From assembly GCA_013791765.1 (NCBI GenBank), contig VMTC01000012.1, forward strand, positions 1-64,000: DNA of 64,000 nt, in the 5' to 3' direction. This DNA comes from Rhodoferax sp. (GTDB taxonomy: Bacteria > Pseudomonadota > Gammaproteobacteria > Burkholderiales > Burkholderiaceae_C). Below the pieces are notes generated by a model that saw only the letters and a program-made list of their open reading frames with translations, was not told the origin of the DNA and searched no databases. Position numbers and translations under genes: made by a program. Positions 19,116 to 27,557 of this stretch are shown in pieces (the stretch's first letter is position 1; every line of letters starts with the position of its first letter).

Positions 19116-20237
19116 ATGAGTCCGCACGCTCCGCGTATTGAGCGCGACGCGCAAGCCGCTCTTCGGCTGTTGGGCGACTGGTCGGCCGCGCGCCTGGCCG
19201 AGCCCGGCACTTGGGCGCAGATTCAAGCTGGGCTGGCTTTTGCTGCGCCAGCCCAAGCGTTGGCGCTGAGCTGGGACTTGCGCGACTTGCAGCGCCTGGA
19301 CCACACCGGCGCCCAGGTGCTTTGGAACGCTTGGGGCCGTGAGTGGCCGGGCCAGCTGCTGATCGAGCCGGCACAGCGCGCCATGCTGGCCCGTGTGGCG
19401 CAGTACGCCCTGCCAGAGCCGGTGGCGCGGCGCAGCAATGCCTGGCAGTTGTTTCTGGCCCTGGGCGCGACCGTCTGGCTCGTGATTGACCATCTCAAGG
19501 ACGCGACCCAGCTGCTGGGTCAGTTGCTGCTTGATGTGCTCACGCTCCTGCGCGCGCCCACCAAGGGCCCGTGGCGCGATGTGTCGGGCCACGTATTTCG
19601 CATTGGCGCTACCGCCTTGCCGATCACCGCGCTGCTGGGTTTTTTGATTGGCGTGGTGCTGGCGTACCTGATGTCGCTACAACTGCGCCAGTTTGGCGCT
19701 GACAGCTTCATCGTCAATATTCTGGGCATGTCAGTGATCCGCGAGCTCGGGCCGATGCTCGCTGCCATCTTGATTGCCGGGCGCTCGGGCTCGACCATCA
19801 CGGCGCAAATCGGCGTGATGCGAGTCACCGAAGAGTTGGACGCCATGCGCGTCATGGGCATCCCGCAGGGTTTCCGGTTGGTGCTGCCGCGCGCCATCGC
19901 CATGGCGCTGGCGATGCCGTTGCTCGCGGTTTGGACTTCGCTGGCGGCGCTGTTTGGCGGCATGCTGGCCGCAGACCTGACCATGGGCGTGACGCCGGCC
20001 TACTTTTTCGCCGCTTTGCCACGCGCCGTCGAAATCTCGAACCTGACGCTGGCGGTGGGCAAGTCGGCGGTGTTCGGGCTGCTGATCGGCCTGATCGGCT
20101 GCCACTATGGCCTGCGCATCAAGCCCAACACCGAGAGCTTGGGCCAAGGCACCACCGCCTCGGTCGTGACCTCGATCGCGATGGTGATTCTGGTGGATGC
20201 GGCGTTTGCGCTGGTGTTCAAGGATGTCGGCCTGTGA
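19116..20237 (+). CDS. mlaE: MlaE-type ABC permease with fused STAS-like N-terminus
   Basis: The 373-residue protein has an N-terminal soluble domain of about 100 residues that resembles a STAS/MlaB domain (ALSWDLRDLQRLDHTGAQVLWNAWG). A typical MlaE permease domain follows, with the signature VNILGMSVIRELGPMLAAILIAGRSGS and EELDAMRVMGIP. Such permeases move phospholipids between inner and outer membrane with MlaF and MlaD. The fusion would supply MlaB in cis. The ATP-binding gene overlaps its stop by four bases. Confidence 0.92.
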   Translation: MSPHAPRIERDAQAALRLLGDWSAARLAEPGTWAQIQAGLAFAAPAQALALSWDLRDLQRLDHTGAQVLWNAWGREWPGQLLIEPAQRAMLARVAQYALPEPVARRSNAWQLFLALGATVWLVIDHLKDATQLLGQLLLDVLTLLRAPTKGPWRDVSGHVFRIGATALPITALLGFLIGVVLAYLMSLQLRQFGADSFIVNILGMSVIRELGPMLAAILIAGRSGSTITAQIGVMRVTEELDAMRVMGIPQGFRLVLPRAIAMALAMPLLAVWTSLAALFGGMLAADLTMGVTPAYFFAALPRAVEISNLTLAVGKSAVFGLLIGLIGCHYGLRIKPNTESLGQGTTASVVTSIAMVILVDAAFALVFKDVGL

Positions 20238-21058
20238 ACGACAGCACCGCCGTCAACACGCCTGCCGCGCCTGCCCCGGACGTGGTCGAGATCGACAAAC
20301 TGTGGTCGGTGTTCCACAGCGCCGGGCGCGACGCGGTGGTGCATCAGGACCTGGACCTGCGCATCGTTGATGGTGAATTCATGAGCATTGTGGGTGGTTC
20401 CGGCAGTGGCAAGACCGTGCTGCTGCGCCAGATGCTCGGGCTTGAAAAGCCGGCACGCGGGCGCGTCACGGTGCTGGGCAAGCCCGCCGCGCAGCTCGGC
20501 GCCGAGGGCGCGGCCAGCCGCGTCGGCATGCTGTTCCAGCATGGTGCGCTGTACTCGGCCTTCACCGTGCTGGAGAACATTGCGTTTGCGCTGCGCGAGC
20601 TTGGCACCCTGCCCTCTAAGCTGGTGCGCGAGGTGGCGATGGTCAAGCTGCAGATGGTCGGGCTGGAGCCGGCGCAGGCGCACAAGATGCCCTCCGATCT
20701 TTCGGGCGGCATGGTCAAGCGTGTGGCGCTGGCGCGCGCGCTGGTGATGGACCCGCCGCTGTTACTGCTCGACGAGCCCACCGCCGGCCTGGACCCCGAC
20801 AGTGCCGACGGCTTTGTGGCGCTGCTGCGTTCGCTGCACCAGGAGCTCGGGCTCACCGTGGTGATGGTCACGCACGACCTGGACACCCTGTTTGAGCTCA
20901 GCACGCGCATCGCCGTGGTGGCGGAAAAGCGCATCATTGCCTGTGGCACGCCGCTGCAGGTGATGGCGCATGATCACCCTTTCATCCACGACTTCTTTCT
21001 TGGCGCACGCGGCCAGCGCGCCGCCGCTGTCTTGCGCCAAGCACCGCATAACGAGTAA
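20234..21058 (+). CDS. mlaF: MlaF-type ABC transporter ATP-binding protein
   Basis: An ABC ATPase with Walker A GGSGSGKTVLL, Q-loop FQHGALYSAFTV (typical of MCE-associated ATPases), signature LSGGMVKRVALARAL, Walker B LLLLDEPTAGLDP and H-loop VTHDL. The start is the GTG at 20234, overlapping the permease stop as GTGA; this gives 274 residues. It powers the MlaE permease in lipid transport. Confidence 0.94.
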   Translation: MNDSTAVNTPAAPAPDVVEIDKLWSVFHSAGRDAVVHQDLDLRIVDGEFMSIVGGSGSGKTVLLRQMLGLEKPARGRVTVLGKPAAQLGAEGAASRVGMLFQHGALYSAFTVLENIAFALRELGTLPSKLVREVAMVKLQMVGLEPAQAHKMPSDLSGGMVKRVALARALVMDPPLLLLDEPTAGLDPDSADGFVALLRSLHQELGLTVVMVTHDLDTLFELSTRIAVVAEKRIIACGTPLQVMAHDHPFIHDFFLGARGQRAAAVLRQAPHNE

Positions 21059-21068
21059 AACCCGCTTT

Positions 21069-22034
21069 ATGGAAAACAAATCTCACGCCCTGGCCGCTGG
21101 CGCCTTTGTGCTGCTGATGCTGGCCCTGCTGGTCACCCTGGCGCTCTGGCTGGCGCGTGACGCGCAGTCACAGCGAATTTATGAACTCTCCAGCGCACAG
21201 GCCATTAGCGGCCTGCAGCCGCAAGCCACGGTGCGTTTTAAAGGTGTGAACGTGGGCAAGGTCACGGCCATTGGCTTCGACTCGGTGACACCCGGCCACG
21301 TACTCATCCGCATCGCTGTGGACGAGCAGGCCCCGATCACCGAATCCACCTTTGCCACCCTGGGCTTTCAGGGCGTCACCGGCCTGGCCTTCATTGCGCT
21401 CGACGACCCCGGCACGTCCAAGGTCGCGTTGCGCTCGGACGTGGAGCCGCCCGCGCGCATTCCGATGCGCCCGGGCCTGTTGGCCGAGCTGTCCGAGCGC
21501 GGCCTGCGCATCCTGGGGCAGCTCGAAGACACCACCCAGCGCGTCAACCAGCTGCTCAGCGCGGACAACCAGAAGGCCGTGATCGGCGCGATCGACAACA
21601 TCGGCCAGGCCGCGCGCGGCCTGCAGCAGTTTTCCGATCAGACCGGCAAGCTGCTCGGGCCGCTCGCGACAGAAGCCACAGGCACACTCAAGACCCTGCA
21701 AGCCACGTCCGACCGGGTTGGCGACAGCGCCGATGAGGCGCGCGTCTCGGCCCGCGCCTTCAGAACCGTCACCGAGCGCATGAACGAGCCCGGCGGCACG
21801 CTCGACCAACTCAGCCAGGGGGTGAGCACGCTGGGCGCCAGCGCGCAAACCCTGAACACGGTGACGCTGCCGCACCTGAACCGCGCGCTCGGCGACACCG
21901 CCAGCATGGCGCGCCAGGTCGGGCGCGCGGCCGCCAACGTCAGCGACAACCCGCAAGCCCTGTTCTTGGGCAATTCGCCCGTGGCGCCCGGCCCGGGTGA
22001 GGCCGGATTTTCTGCAACCCCAGGTCAACCATGA
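21069..22034 (+). CDS. mlaD: MlaD-type MCE domain protein
   Basis: A single N-terminal membrane helix (ALAAGAFVLLMLALLVTLALWL) anchors a periplasmic MCE domain beginning YELSSAQAISGLQPQATVRFKGV, with VNVGKVTAIGFD and the ALDDPG segment. A long helical C-terminal tail follows (residues ~150-310), more like PqiB/LetB-type MCE proteins than short MlaD. The length is 321 residues from ATG 21069. MCE rings form the lipid-conducting part of the transporter. Confidence 0.92.
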   Translation: MENKSHALAAGAFVLLMLALLVTLALWLARDAQSQRIYELSSAQAISGLQPQATVRFKGVNVGKVTAIGFDSVTPGHVLIRIAVDEQAPITESTFATLGFQGVTGLAFIALDDPGTSKVALRSDVEPPARIPMRPGLLAELSERGLRILGQLEDTTQRVNQLLSADNQKAVIGAIDNIGQAARGLQQFSDQTGKLLGPLATEATGTLKTLQATSDRVGDSADEARVSARAFRTVTERMNEPGGTLDQLSQGVSTLGASAQTLNTVTLPHLNRALGDTASMARQVGRAAANVSDNPQALFLGNSPVAPGPGEAGFSATPGQP

Positions 22035-22729
22035 AAAACGTCTCAAATTCAATAGCTGCTCGCGCTTATTCCACAGGGGCTAGAGCCCTGTTTGTCATAT
22101 TATTTCTGGCGGTTTCGGGCTGCGGCTTAACGCGCCCCACGACGTCCCCGGTGGTGTACGACTTCGGGCCCGGTCGCTCAGCCAGTGTGCCGGCGGGGGC
22201 CCAGGTGAGCGCCAACCGCCTGGCGCCGCTCATTTTGGACCAGGTTCAGGCCAGCAGCGCGCTCGACAGCAATGCGCTGCTGTACCGGCTGGCCTATGTA
22301 GACGCTCAGCAACTTCGGCCCTATGCGCACGCGCGCTGGAGCATGTCACCGCCGCAGCTGGTACGCCAGCGCCTGCGCGAGCAGCTCGGGCAAGCACGCG
22401 CCTTGCTCGAGCCCGGCGCCGTCTTCAGCCCGGCAAAGGGCGCCGCGCCGGACGCGGCCACGGGTGTGACCCCGCCCACGCTGCGGCTCGAACTCGAAGA
22501 ATTCAGTCAGTTGTTTGAGTCGCCCAACCGCAGCGTGGGCCTGTTGCGCCTGCGCGCCACGCTTACGCAGGCCAGCCCCACCGGCGACGCGCTGCTGGCG
22601 CAGCGCAGCATCGTGGTGCAGCGCCCAGCGCCCAGCGCCGACGCTGCCGGTGGCGTGCAGGCGTTGCGCCTCGCCACCGATGCGGCGGCCCAAGAGTTGG
22701 CGCAGTGGCTGTTGCAACTGGGCCATTAA
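22031..22729 (+). CDS. ABC-type transport auxiliary lipoprotein (PqiC-like)
   Basis: The gene overlaps mlaD by ATGA and encodes a 232-residue lipoprotein: a hydrophobic stretch (LFVILFLAV) ends in the lipobox VSGC. The mature part has the PqiC/YmbA-like ABC_trans_aux pattern (VVYDFGPG, ... LLYRLAYVDAQQLRPYAHARWSMSPPQLVRQRL). It probably assists the adjoining MCE transporter from the outer membrane. Its n-region (residues ~6-20) is encoded by a copy of the ~50-bp family repeat, which makes the leader unusually long. Confidence 0.85.
   Translation: MKNVSNSIAARAYSTGARALFVILFLAVSGCGLTRPTTSPVVYDFGPGRSASVPAGAQVSANRLAPLILDQVQASSALDSNALLYRLAYVDAQQLRPYAHARWSMSPPQLVRQRLREQLGQARALLEPGAVFSPAKGAAPDAATGVTPPTLRLELEEFSQLFESPNRSVGLLRLRATLTQASPTGDALLAQRSIVVQRPAPSADAAGGVQALRLATDAAAQELAQWLLQLGH
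22045..22090 (+). repeat. ~50-bp family repeat, copy C, in a signal-peptide coding region
   Basis: AATAGCTGCTCGCGCTTATT followed by ACAGGGGCTAGAGCC is close to the family consensus. It begins 15 bases into the lipoprotein gene and supplies codons for the stretch NSIAARAYSTGARAL just before the hydrophobic core. Confidence 0.8.
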
Positions 22730-22783
22730 GGCCCGCCAGCGTCTCTCACGCGCCGCAACTGCGCTTGGGCCTGCGCTGCAGGT

Positions 22784-23254
22784 TCAGTGCACCAGCCGAA
22801 CTGCCAATAGCGCCAGCCAGCCAAGCACAAAGTTAGTGACCGTGAGTGCATGAATCTGCGCCGCTGCCTGGTCGGCCAACGGCCAGTCGTTGGCTGCCGC
22901 AGCGCGCTTGAACTTGGCGTATCCCGCAAAGAACATATGCCCAAAGACCAGCACCATCAGCAAGCCAATGCCCAGCATCAGGTTCCAGCCCAGGGGCACA
23001 CTGCCGGTGCCGGTCGCCATCTTCAAGGCACGGAAAACCGTGGTGTACAAGTTCGTGCCGGTTACCAACACCACCACGATAGCTGCCACGACGACGATAA
23101 AGAAGCGTTTCCATACCGCGCCCATCAGTCGCAGGCGCTCAGGTCGCTCCAGAGCGGCCAGGGCAGCGGGGCGCAGGGCGACCAGCATGAAGGTCATGCC
23201 GCCGAGCCAGATGATGGCGGCCACAAGATGGGTGAGTTTGACGAGGTCGTACAT
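22784..23254 (-). CDS. CopD family membrane protein
   Basis: The 156-residue protein has four hydrophobic helices starting YDLVKLTHLVAAIIWLGGMTF, the CopD-family opening with a histidine in the first helix that may bind copper or haem. A second histidine (GHMFFAGY) lies in the third helix. CopD proteins take part in copper handling, although many small members have unknown roles. It runs in the same direction as the cytochrome-like gene 41 bases upstream and may be co-transcribed with it. Confidence 0.82.
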   Translation of the reverse strand: MYDLVKLTHLVAAIIWLGGMTFMLVALRPAALAALERPERLRLMGAVWKRFFIVVVAAIVVVLVTGTNLYTTVFRALKMATGTGSVPLGWNLMLGIGLLMVLVFGHMFFAGYAKFKRAAAANDWPLADQAAAQIHALTVTNFVLGWLALLAVRLVH

Positions 23255-23295
23255 GGTTTCCTTTGGAGGGGTGAGAACAGGGGGTGATTAGACGA

Positions 23296-23958
23296 TCAGA
23301 ACACACTCTTGGCCCAACTGATGGTGGTGGCCAGAGCGACCAGGGCGCGCAATTTAAGCAGCGCCATCGTGTCGCCCGCTTGCGGCTCGGCCGGCCCACA
23401 GCGCGGATCGGAGCGTTGCAGGGCGCCGGTCATTTTGTGGTCCACGGGAATGGTTTCGCAGCCGCGGTTGGACTCACAAATAAAGTCCCAGGGCTCGCGC
23501 GCCGGCACGTGGCAGCTAAAGCAGTTTTTGCCAAAGCGGTTGTTCACTTCGGCAAAGCCGCGCGTGCCGATCTTCGCGCCGCTTTTGTTGACACTCAGCT
23601 CAAAAAATTCCCAGTCGCCCGTGGCCGGGCTAAAACCAGCTTCGCGTTTGACCATCGCTTCGGTGGGCACAAGTTGCACCACCGACCCGGCAGGGTACAC
23701 CGCGCCCTTGGGCGCCTGAGCGGCTGCCAGCGTGCCGGCCACGTTGCCGAGCAGGTTATCGACAAAAAAGTGGCGAACGGGCGTCATCTGCCGCATGCAA
23801 CGAAAGCTGCTGTCGTCCACCTTGACAGTTGCAGTCGCGGCATCGGCCAGCTGGCTGAACATACCCAAACCCAGGCCGAGGGTCAATGCGCTGGCGACGA
23901 GGCGAGCTCGCATTGGCAGGATTGGAGCCGCTTTCAGGTGTTCAGCGCAACAGGTCAT
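23296..23958 (-). CDS. exported c-type-haem protein, cytochrome P460-like
   Basis: A signal peptide (residues ~14-40, cleavage near SQLADA-AT) precedes a domain with one CxxCH haem motif, NCFSCHVPA, near residue 155. The order GAVYPAGSVVQLVPTEAMVKREAGF, then GDWEFFELS, then the haem site near the C-terminus resembles the cytochrome P460 family. Additional cysteines follow (ICESNRGCE and RCGPAE). The electron-transfer or enzymatic role is unknown. An extra C-terminal hydrophobic tail (ALVALATTISWAKSVF) is unusual. Confidence 0.65.
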   Translation of the reverse strand: MTCCAEHLKAAPILPMRARLVASALTLGLGLGMFSQLADAATATVKVDDSSFRCMRQMTPVRHFFVDNLLGNVAGTLAAAQAPKGAVYPAGSVVQLVPTEAMVKREAGFSPATGDWEFFELSVNKSGAKIGTRGFAEVNNRFGKNCFSCHVPAREPWDFICESNRGCETIPVDHKMTGALQRSDPRCGPAEPQAGDTMALLKLRALVALATTISWAKSVF

Positions 23959-24014
23959 GGTGATGCCTTCTTGGGATTGTTCATTGCAGTGGTTGCAGAG
24001 TTAAAATTGTAGTG

Positions 24015-24029
24015 CGCAATTTAATTGCG
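24015..24029. promoter_or_regulatory. dyad between divergent genes
   Basis: CGCAAT-TTA-ATTGCG is a perfect 6-base dyad in the AT-rich 153-base gap between the cytochrome-like gene and the divergent exported thioredoxin-fold-like gene. Its position suits a shared operator. No regulator gene is adjacent. Confidence 0.35.
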
Positions 24030-24111
24030 AACGTCTAAATTTGCGCTTTAGAGTCTTCACCCCAGCGGTTTCAATGGCAAGCCTTTTCAGACCCACTTTT
24101 TCTACTTCCAA

Positions 24112-24606
24112 ATGAAAAAATTTATTTCGTCGATTCCGCGCAGTGCCTTGTCGGTTCTGCTTGCCCTGGCGCCCCTGTCCGTTGGCGCAGTTCTGGTCGA
24201 ACCCGGCGCTGAATTGCCGGTGTTCGCACTGAACGACCAGCACGACAAGCCGGTGCTGATTGGGCCCGCGACGAGGTGCCTGGTGTTTGCAGCCGAAAAG
24301 TCAGTTAACGAATTCGTGACCCGGTTGTTTGAGGAAAACGTCAAGAGCCATCAAAAAAATGAAGGTTTGGTGTACGTCTCGGACATCAGCGCCATGCCGG
24401 CCATGATCTCTCGCATGTTCGCGATTCCGAAGCTGCGTGAATTGCCCTTCCAAGTGGCGCTGGCGAGACAGGCGAGTTTGGTGGCCGATCTTCCGCGCCG
24501 TGCGGGCTTTGCAACTGTTCTGACCATCAGGAGTGGCAAGGTGACGCAAGTGCAATATGCGCAGACCGAGGCGCAACTGCGTCAGGCGATCGTGGCAGCG
24601 CAATAA
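24112..24606 (+). CDS. exported protein with possible thioredoxin-like fold
   Basis: A signal peptide (MKKFISSIPRSALSVLLALAPLSVGA) is followed by a domain whose opening, EPGAELPVFALNDQHDKPVLIGPATRCLVFAAEKS, resembles redoxin/thioredoxin-fold proteins. The active-site CxxC is absent: only a single cysteine is seen. The C-terminus (GFATVLTIRSGKVTQVQYAQTEAQLRQAI) also fits a thioredoxin-like topology. The function is unknown. It lies divergently from the cytochrome-like gene, which may hint at a shared redox role. Confidence 0.7.
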   Translation: MKKFISSIPRSALSVLLALAPLSVGAVLVEPGAELPVFALNDQHDKPVLIGPATRCLVFAAEKSVNEFVTRLFEENVKSHQKNEGLVYVSDISAMPAMISRMFAIPKLRELPFQVALARQASLVADLPRRAGFATVLTIRSGKVTQVQYAQTEAQLRQAIVAAQ

Positions 24607-24733
24607 AACAGCTGCGTCCAGACTGCTTCTTGCCTGGTGTTTTTTCTGGTATTGCACGGCATTGAGGCCCGGGGTGGTTCAGCCTTGCAGATTTAGCGCA
24701 GCCCTCGCCTGCATGGGCATAATCGACTCCGTC

Positions 24734-25966
24734 ATGAACCTCGTTACCGTCAACCTCGATTCCATTCAAATTGGCCAGCCCTTGCCGATGTCGCTTTGGG
24801 ACGAGAGCGGCGTCCTGTTGGCGCCCAAGGGCTTTGTGGTGCGCAGTCGGGCTGACCTGGAGTCGATCAGCACGCATCGCGGCCAGTTGTACATCGACGT
24901 GGCCGAATCCGAAAATCTGCAACGCGCCTATGTGGGCAAGCTGCACAGCCTGGTGCGCGACGATAAGCCGCTGGGACAAATTGCCGACAGCCAGTTTTCG
25001 ACCTTTGAATTGGAGAGCGCGCGTGGCGCAAACGACGCCAATGAGCCCGACTGGCTCGACCTGCAGGCCGAGACCCAGGCAATGCTGCGTGACGCCAACC
25101 CCGCCACCTTTATCGCCCGCCTGGATAAGCTGCAGGCGCAGATCAACCGCCATTTGCGCTTCAATCCCGATGGCACCCTGTTTGCTCTGATCCACCTCTC
25201 TAGCAGCGAGGTGCAGCTGTACAGCGCCACCCACGCGATGCTGGTCTGTGCCATGTGCAGCCTGGCCGCGCGCGACGTGCTGAAATGGCCCGCCGCGCTG
25301 GAGTCCCTTTTGAGCAAGGCGGCGCTGACCATGAACATCGGCATGACCGAGCTGCAAAACCGCCTGGCCCAGCAAACCGCAGCGCCCAGTAGCGAGCAGC
25401 GCGCGATGATCGACCAGCATGCCGCGCTGTCGGTGTCGATGCTCAGGCAACTCGGCGTCAACGAGACGCTCTGGCTGGAGGCGATTGAGCACCACCACAC
25501 CAAAGTGCCCGGCCCGCTGGCCGCGCGCACCGGGGGGCAGCGCATGGCTCGACTGATCCAGCGGGCTGACATGTTTGCCGCCTGCCTGGCGCCTCGCGCC
25601 TCGCGCCCGGCCAAGTCGCCGGCCAGCGCCATGCAGGCCAGCTATTTTGATGAAAACCGTCAGATCGATGAAGCCGGTGCGGCGCTGATCAAGGCCGTGG
25701 GCATTTACTCACCCGGCACTTATGTGCGACTGGCCACCGATGAGATCGCGGTGGTGATCAAACGCGGCGCCAACACCACGACGCCGCGCGTGGCGATTGT
25801 GGTCAACCGCAGCGGCATGCCCACGGGCGAGCTGATTGTGCGCGACACCAGCAAGCGCGAATTCCGCATCGTCATCGGCGTGCCGCAGCGCGAAGTCAAG
25901 GTCAAGATCAACCTGGAACGCCTGCTGGCACTGACCAAGTTGCCGGTCTCCGATCGACTTTGGTAG
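24734..25966 (+). CDS. degenerate HD-GYP-related protein
   Basis: An N-terminal region of about 120 residues (QIGQPLPMSLWDESGVLLAPKGFVV, as in HD-GYP proteins with DUF3391-like fronts) precedes an HD-type helical domain. The catalytic HD motif appears as MNIGMTEL and the HHExxDGSGYP motif as HHHTKVPG, so metal ligands are largely missing. The C-terminal part (GTYVRLATDEIAVVIKRG ... RVAIVVNRSGMPTGEL) matches HD-GYP proteins of this type. ATG 24734 is preferred; another ATG lies 21 bases upstream. It is probably a c-di-GMP-related sensor or scaffold without hydrolase activity. Confidence 0.75.
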   Translation: MNLVTVNLDSIQIGQPLPMSLWDESGVLLAPKGFVVRSRADLESISTHRGQLYIDVAESENLQRAYVGKLHSLVRDDKPLGQIADSQFSTFELESARGANDANEPDWLDLQAETQAMLRDANPATFIARLDKLQAQINRHLRFNPDGTLFALIHLSSSEVQLYSATHAMLVCAMCSLAARDVLKWPAALESLLSKAALTMNIGMTELQNRLAQQTAAPSSEQRAMIDQHAALSVSMLRQLGVNETLWLEAIEHHHTKVPGPLAARTGGQRMARLIQRADMFAACLAPRASRPAKSPASAMQASYFDENRQIDEAGAALIKAVGIYSPGTYVRLATDEIAVVIKRGANTTTPRVAIVVNRSGMPTGELIVRDTSKREFRIVIGVPQREVKVKINLERLLALTKLPVSDRLW

Positions 25967-26022
25967 CGCGACAGGCGGCGTGTTTGCCGCCACTGCGGGT
26001 GCCCGACGGCTTGGCTGGGCAA

Positions 26023-26104
26023 TAACCATTTTCATGAACTGGTTAATTTACTGCGCAATGCGATAAATTACCACTTGGTCACAAAATTACCTAAAAGTAA
26101 TTTT
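26023..26104. promoter_or_regulatory. two dyads upstream of the lipid/redox operon
   Basis: TAACCA (26023-26028) pairs with TGGTTA (26040-26045). A perfect 8-base dyad, AAAATTAC (26083-26090) with GTAATTTT (26097-26104), follows a -35-like TTGGTC at 26075-26080. A dyad placed between -35 and -10 elements is how MerR-family activators bind. The operon starts 90 bases further on. No regulator gene is adjacent, so the assignment rests only on architecture. Confidence 0.4.
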
Positions 26105-26194
26105 AACCAAAATGAAAACACCGATCCATCCTCATTCGCATCAGCCGGACTTTCGCCCTGGGCGCGATAGCGACCTTTTTTCTGGGCGGGCCGC

Positions 26195-27550
26195 ATGAAG
26201 ATCGCCATCGTCGGTTCGGGCATTTCCGGCTTGGCCGTGGCGCACACACTGCGCGGCCAGGCTGACCTGACCCTGTTTGAAGCGGGTGACTACTTTGGCG
26301 GCCACACCCACACGGTTGACTTGACGCTGGACGGCCCCCAAGGGCCGGTCACGCACGGCGTGGACACCGGCTTTCTGGTGTTCAATGAACGCACCTACCC
26401 GCAGTTCATCAAGCTTCTCGCCGAGCTGGACGTGGCCACGGTCAAGTCCGACATGTCGTTCTCGGTGCAGGTGCCGGGCGCACGCAGCAGTGGCCCGCTG
26501 GAATGGAGCGGCTCGTCGCTCAGCACCGTGTTTGCTCAGCGCGGCAATCTGGTCAACCCGCGTTTTCTGCGTATGTTGCGCGATGTGCTGCGCTTCAACC
26601 GGCTCGCCACCGCCCTCGCCGAACGCGGCCAGGAGCCTGAGCTGATGCAGCCACTGAGCGACTTCTTGCACCAGCACAACCTGTCAGATGAGTTCCGCGA
26701 CTGGTATTTCTTGCCGATGCTGGGCTGCATCTGGAGCTGCCCGACCGACCAGATGCTGCGCTTTCCGGTGGCCACCATGATCCGCTTCTGCCACAACCAC
26801 GGCTTGATCCAGGTGACGAACCGCCCGCAGTGGTGGACGGTGGCGGGCGGCGCGCGCCACTATGTGGACAAGATCGTGGCGCAGGTGGCTGACAAGCGCC
26901 TGCGTACCCCGGTTGCGCACATCACGCGCGATGCCCAGGGCGTGCTGATCAGTTCTGGTGGCCAGACCGAGCGCTTTGACAAGGTCGTGCTGGCGAGCCA
27001 TTCGGACCAGTCGCTGGCGCTCCTGGGAGACGCCAGCTGGCAAGAGCGCAAGACGCTGGGCGCGATTCGTTACCAGCCGAACCGCGCCGTGCTGCACACC
27101 GATACCTCGGTGCTGCCGCAGCAGCGCCGCGCTTGGGCCGCCTGGAACTACCAGCGCGCATCTCTTGCCCAGGGCCGCCAGCAGTCGGCCGGCGCGCGCC
27201 AGGATGAAGCCCGCGTCTGCCTGCATTACCTCATCAATAAGCTGCAACCGCTGCCCTTTGCGCAGCCGGTACTGGTGTCGCTGAACCCGCTGGACGACAT
27301 TGACCCGCGCCAGGTTCACGGCAGCTTTGACTACGCGCACCCGGTGTTTGACGTCGCCGCGATCCGCGCCCAGGGGCAGCTGCCCGCGTTGCAAGGCCAG
27401 CAGCACACCTATTTTTGCGGCGCCTGGAGCGGCTATGGCTTTCATGAAGACGGGCTCAAGTCCGGCCTGGACGTGGCAGCGCGCCTGCAAGCGCTGCTGG
27501 CGAAACCCGTCGCCATGGCGCCGCCAATCCGGGACCGGCTGGCCGCCTGA
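26195..27550 (+). CDS. FAD-dependent amine-oxidase-like oxidoreductase
   Basis: The Rossmann motif MKIAIVGSGISGLAVAHTLRG opens this 451-residue flavoprotein, followed by VDTGFLVFNERTYPQFIKLL and the FAD-contacting C-terminal FCGAWSGYGFHEDGLKSGL. It belongs to the NAD(P)/FAD-dependent family found with DUF1365 and cyclopropane-fatty-acid-synthase-like genes in proteobacterial light/singlet-oxygen regulons. The likely substrate is a membrane fatty-acyl chain, by context only. The DUF1365 gene starts eight bases after its stop. Confidence 0.88.
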   Translation: MKIAIVGSGISGLAVAHTLRGQADLTLFEAGDYFGGHTHTVDLTLDGPQGPVTHGVDTGFLVFNERTYPQFIKLLAELDVATVKSDMSFSVQVPGARSSGPLEWSGSSLSTVFAQRGNLVNPRFLRMLRDVLRFNRLATALAERGQEPELMQPLSDFLHQHNLSDEFRDWYFLPMLGCIWSCPTDQMLRFPVATMIRFCHNHGLIQVTNRPQWWTVAGGARHYVDKIVAQVADKRLRTPVAHITRDAQGVLISSGGQTERFDKVVLASHSDQSLALLGDASWQERKTLGAIRYQPNRAVLHTDTSVLPQQRRAWAAWNYQRASLAQGRQQSAGARQDEARVCLHYLINKLQPLPFAQPVLVSLNPLDDIDPRQVHGSFDYAHPVFDVAAIRAQGQLPALQGQQHTYFCGAWSGYGFHEDGLKSGLDVAARLQALLAKPVAMAPPIRDRLAA

Positions 27551-27557
27551 AGCCGCA

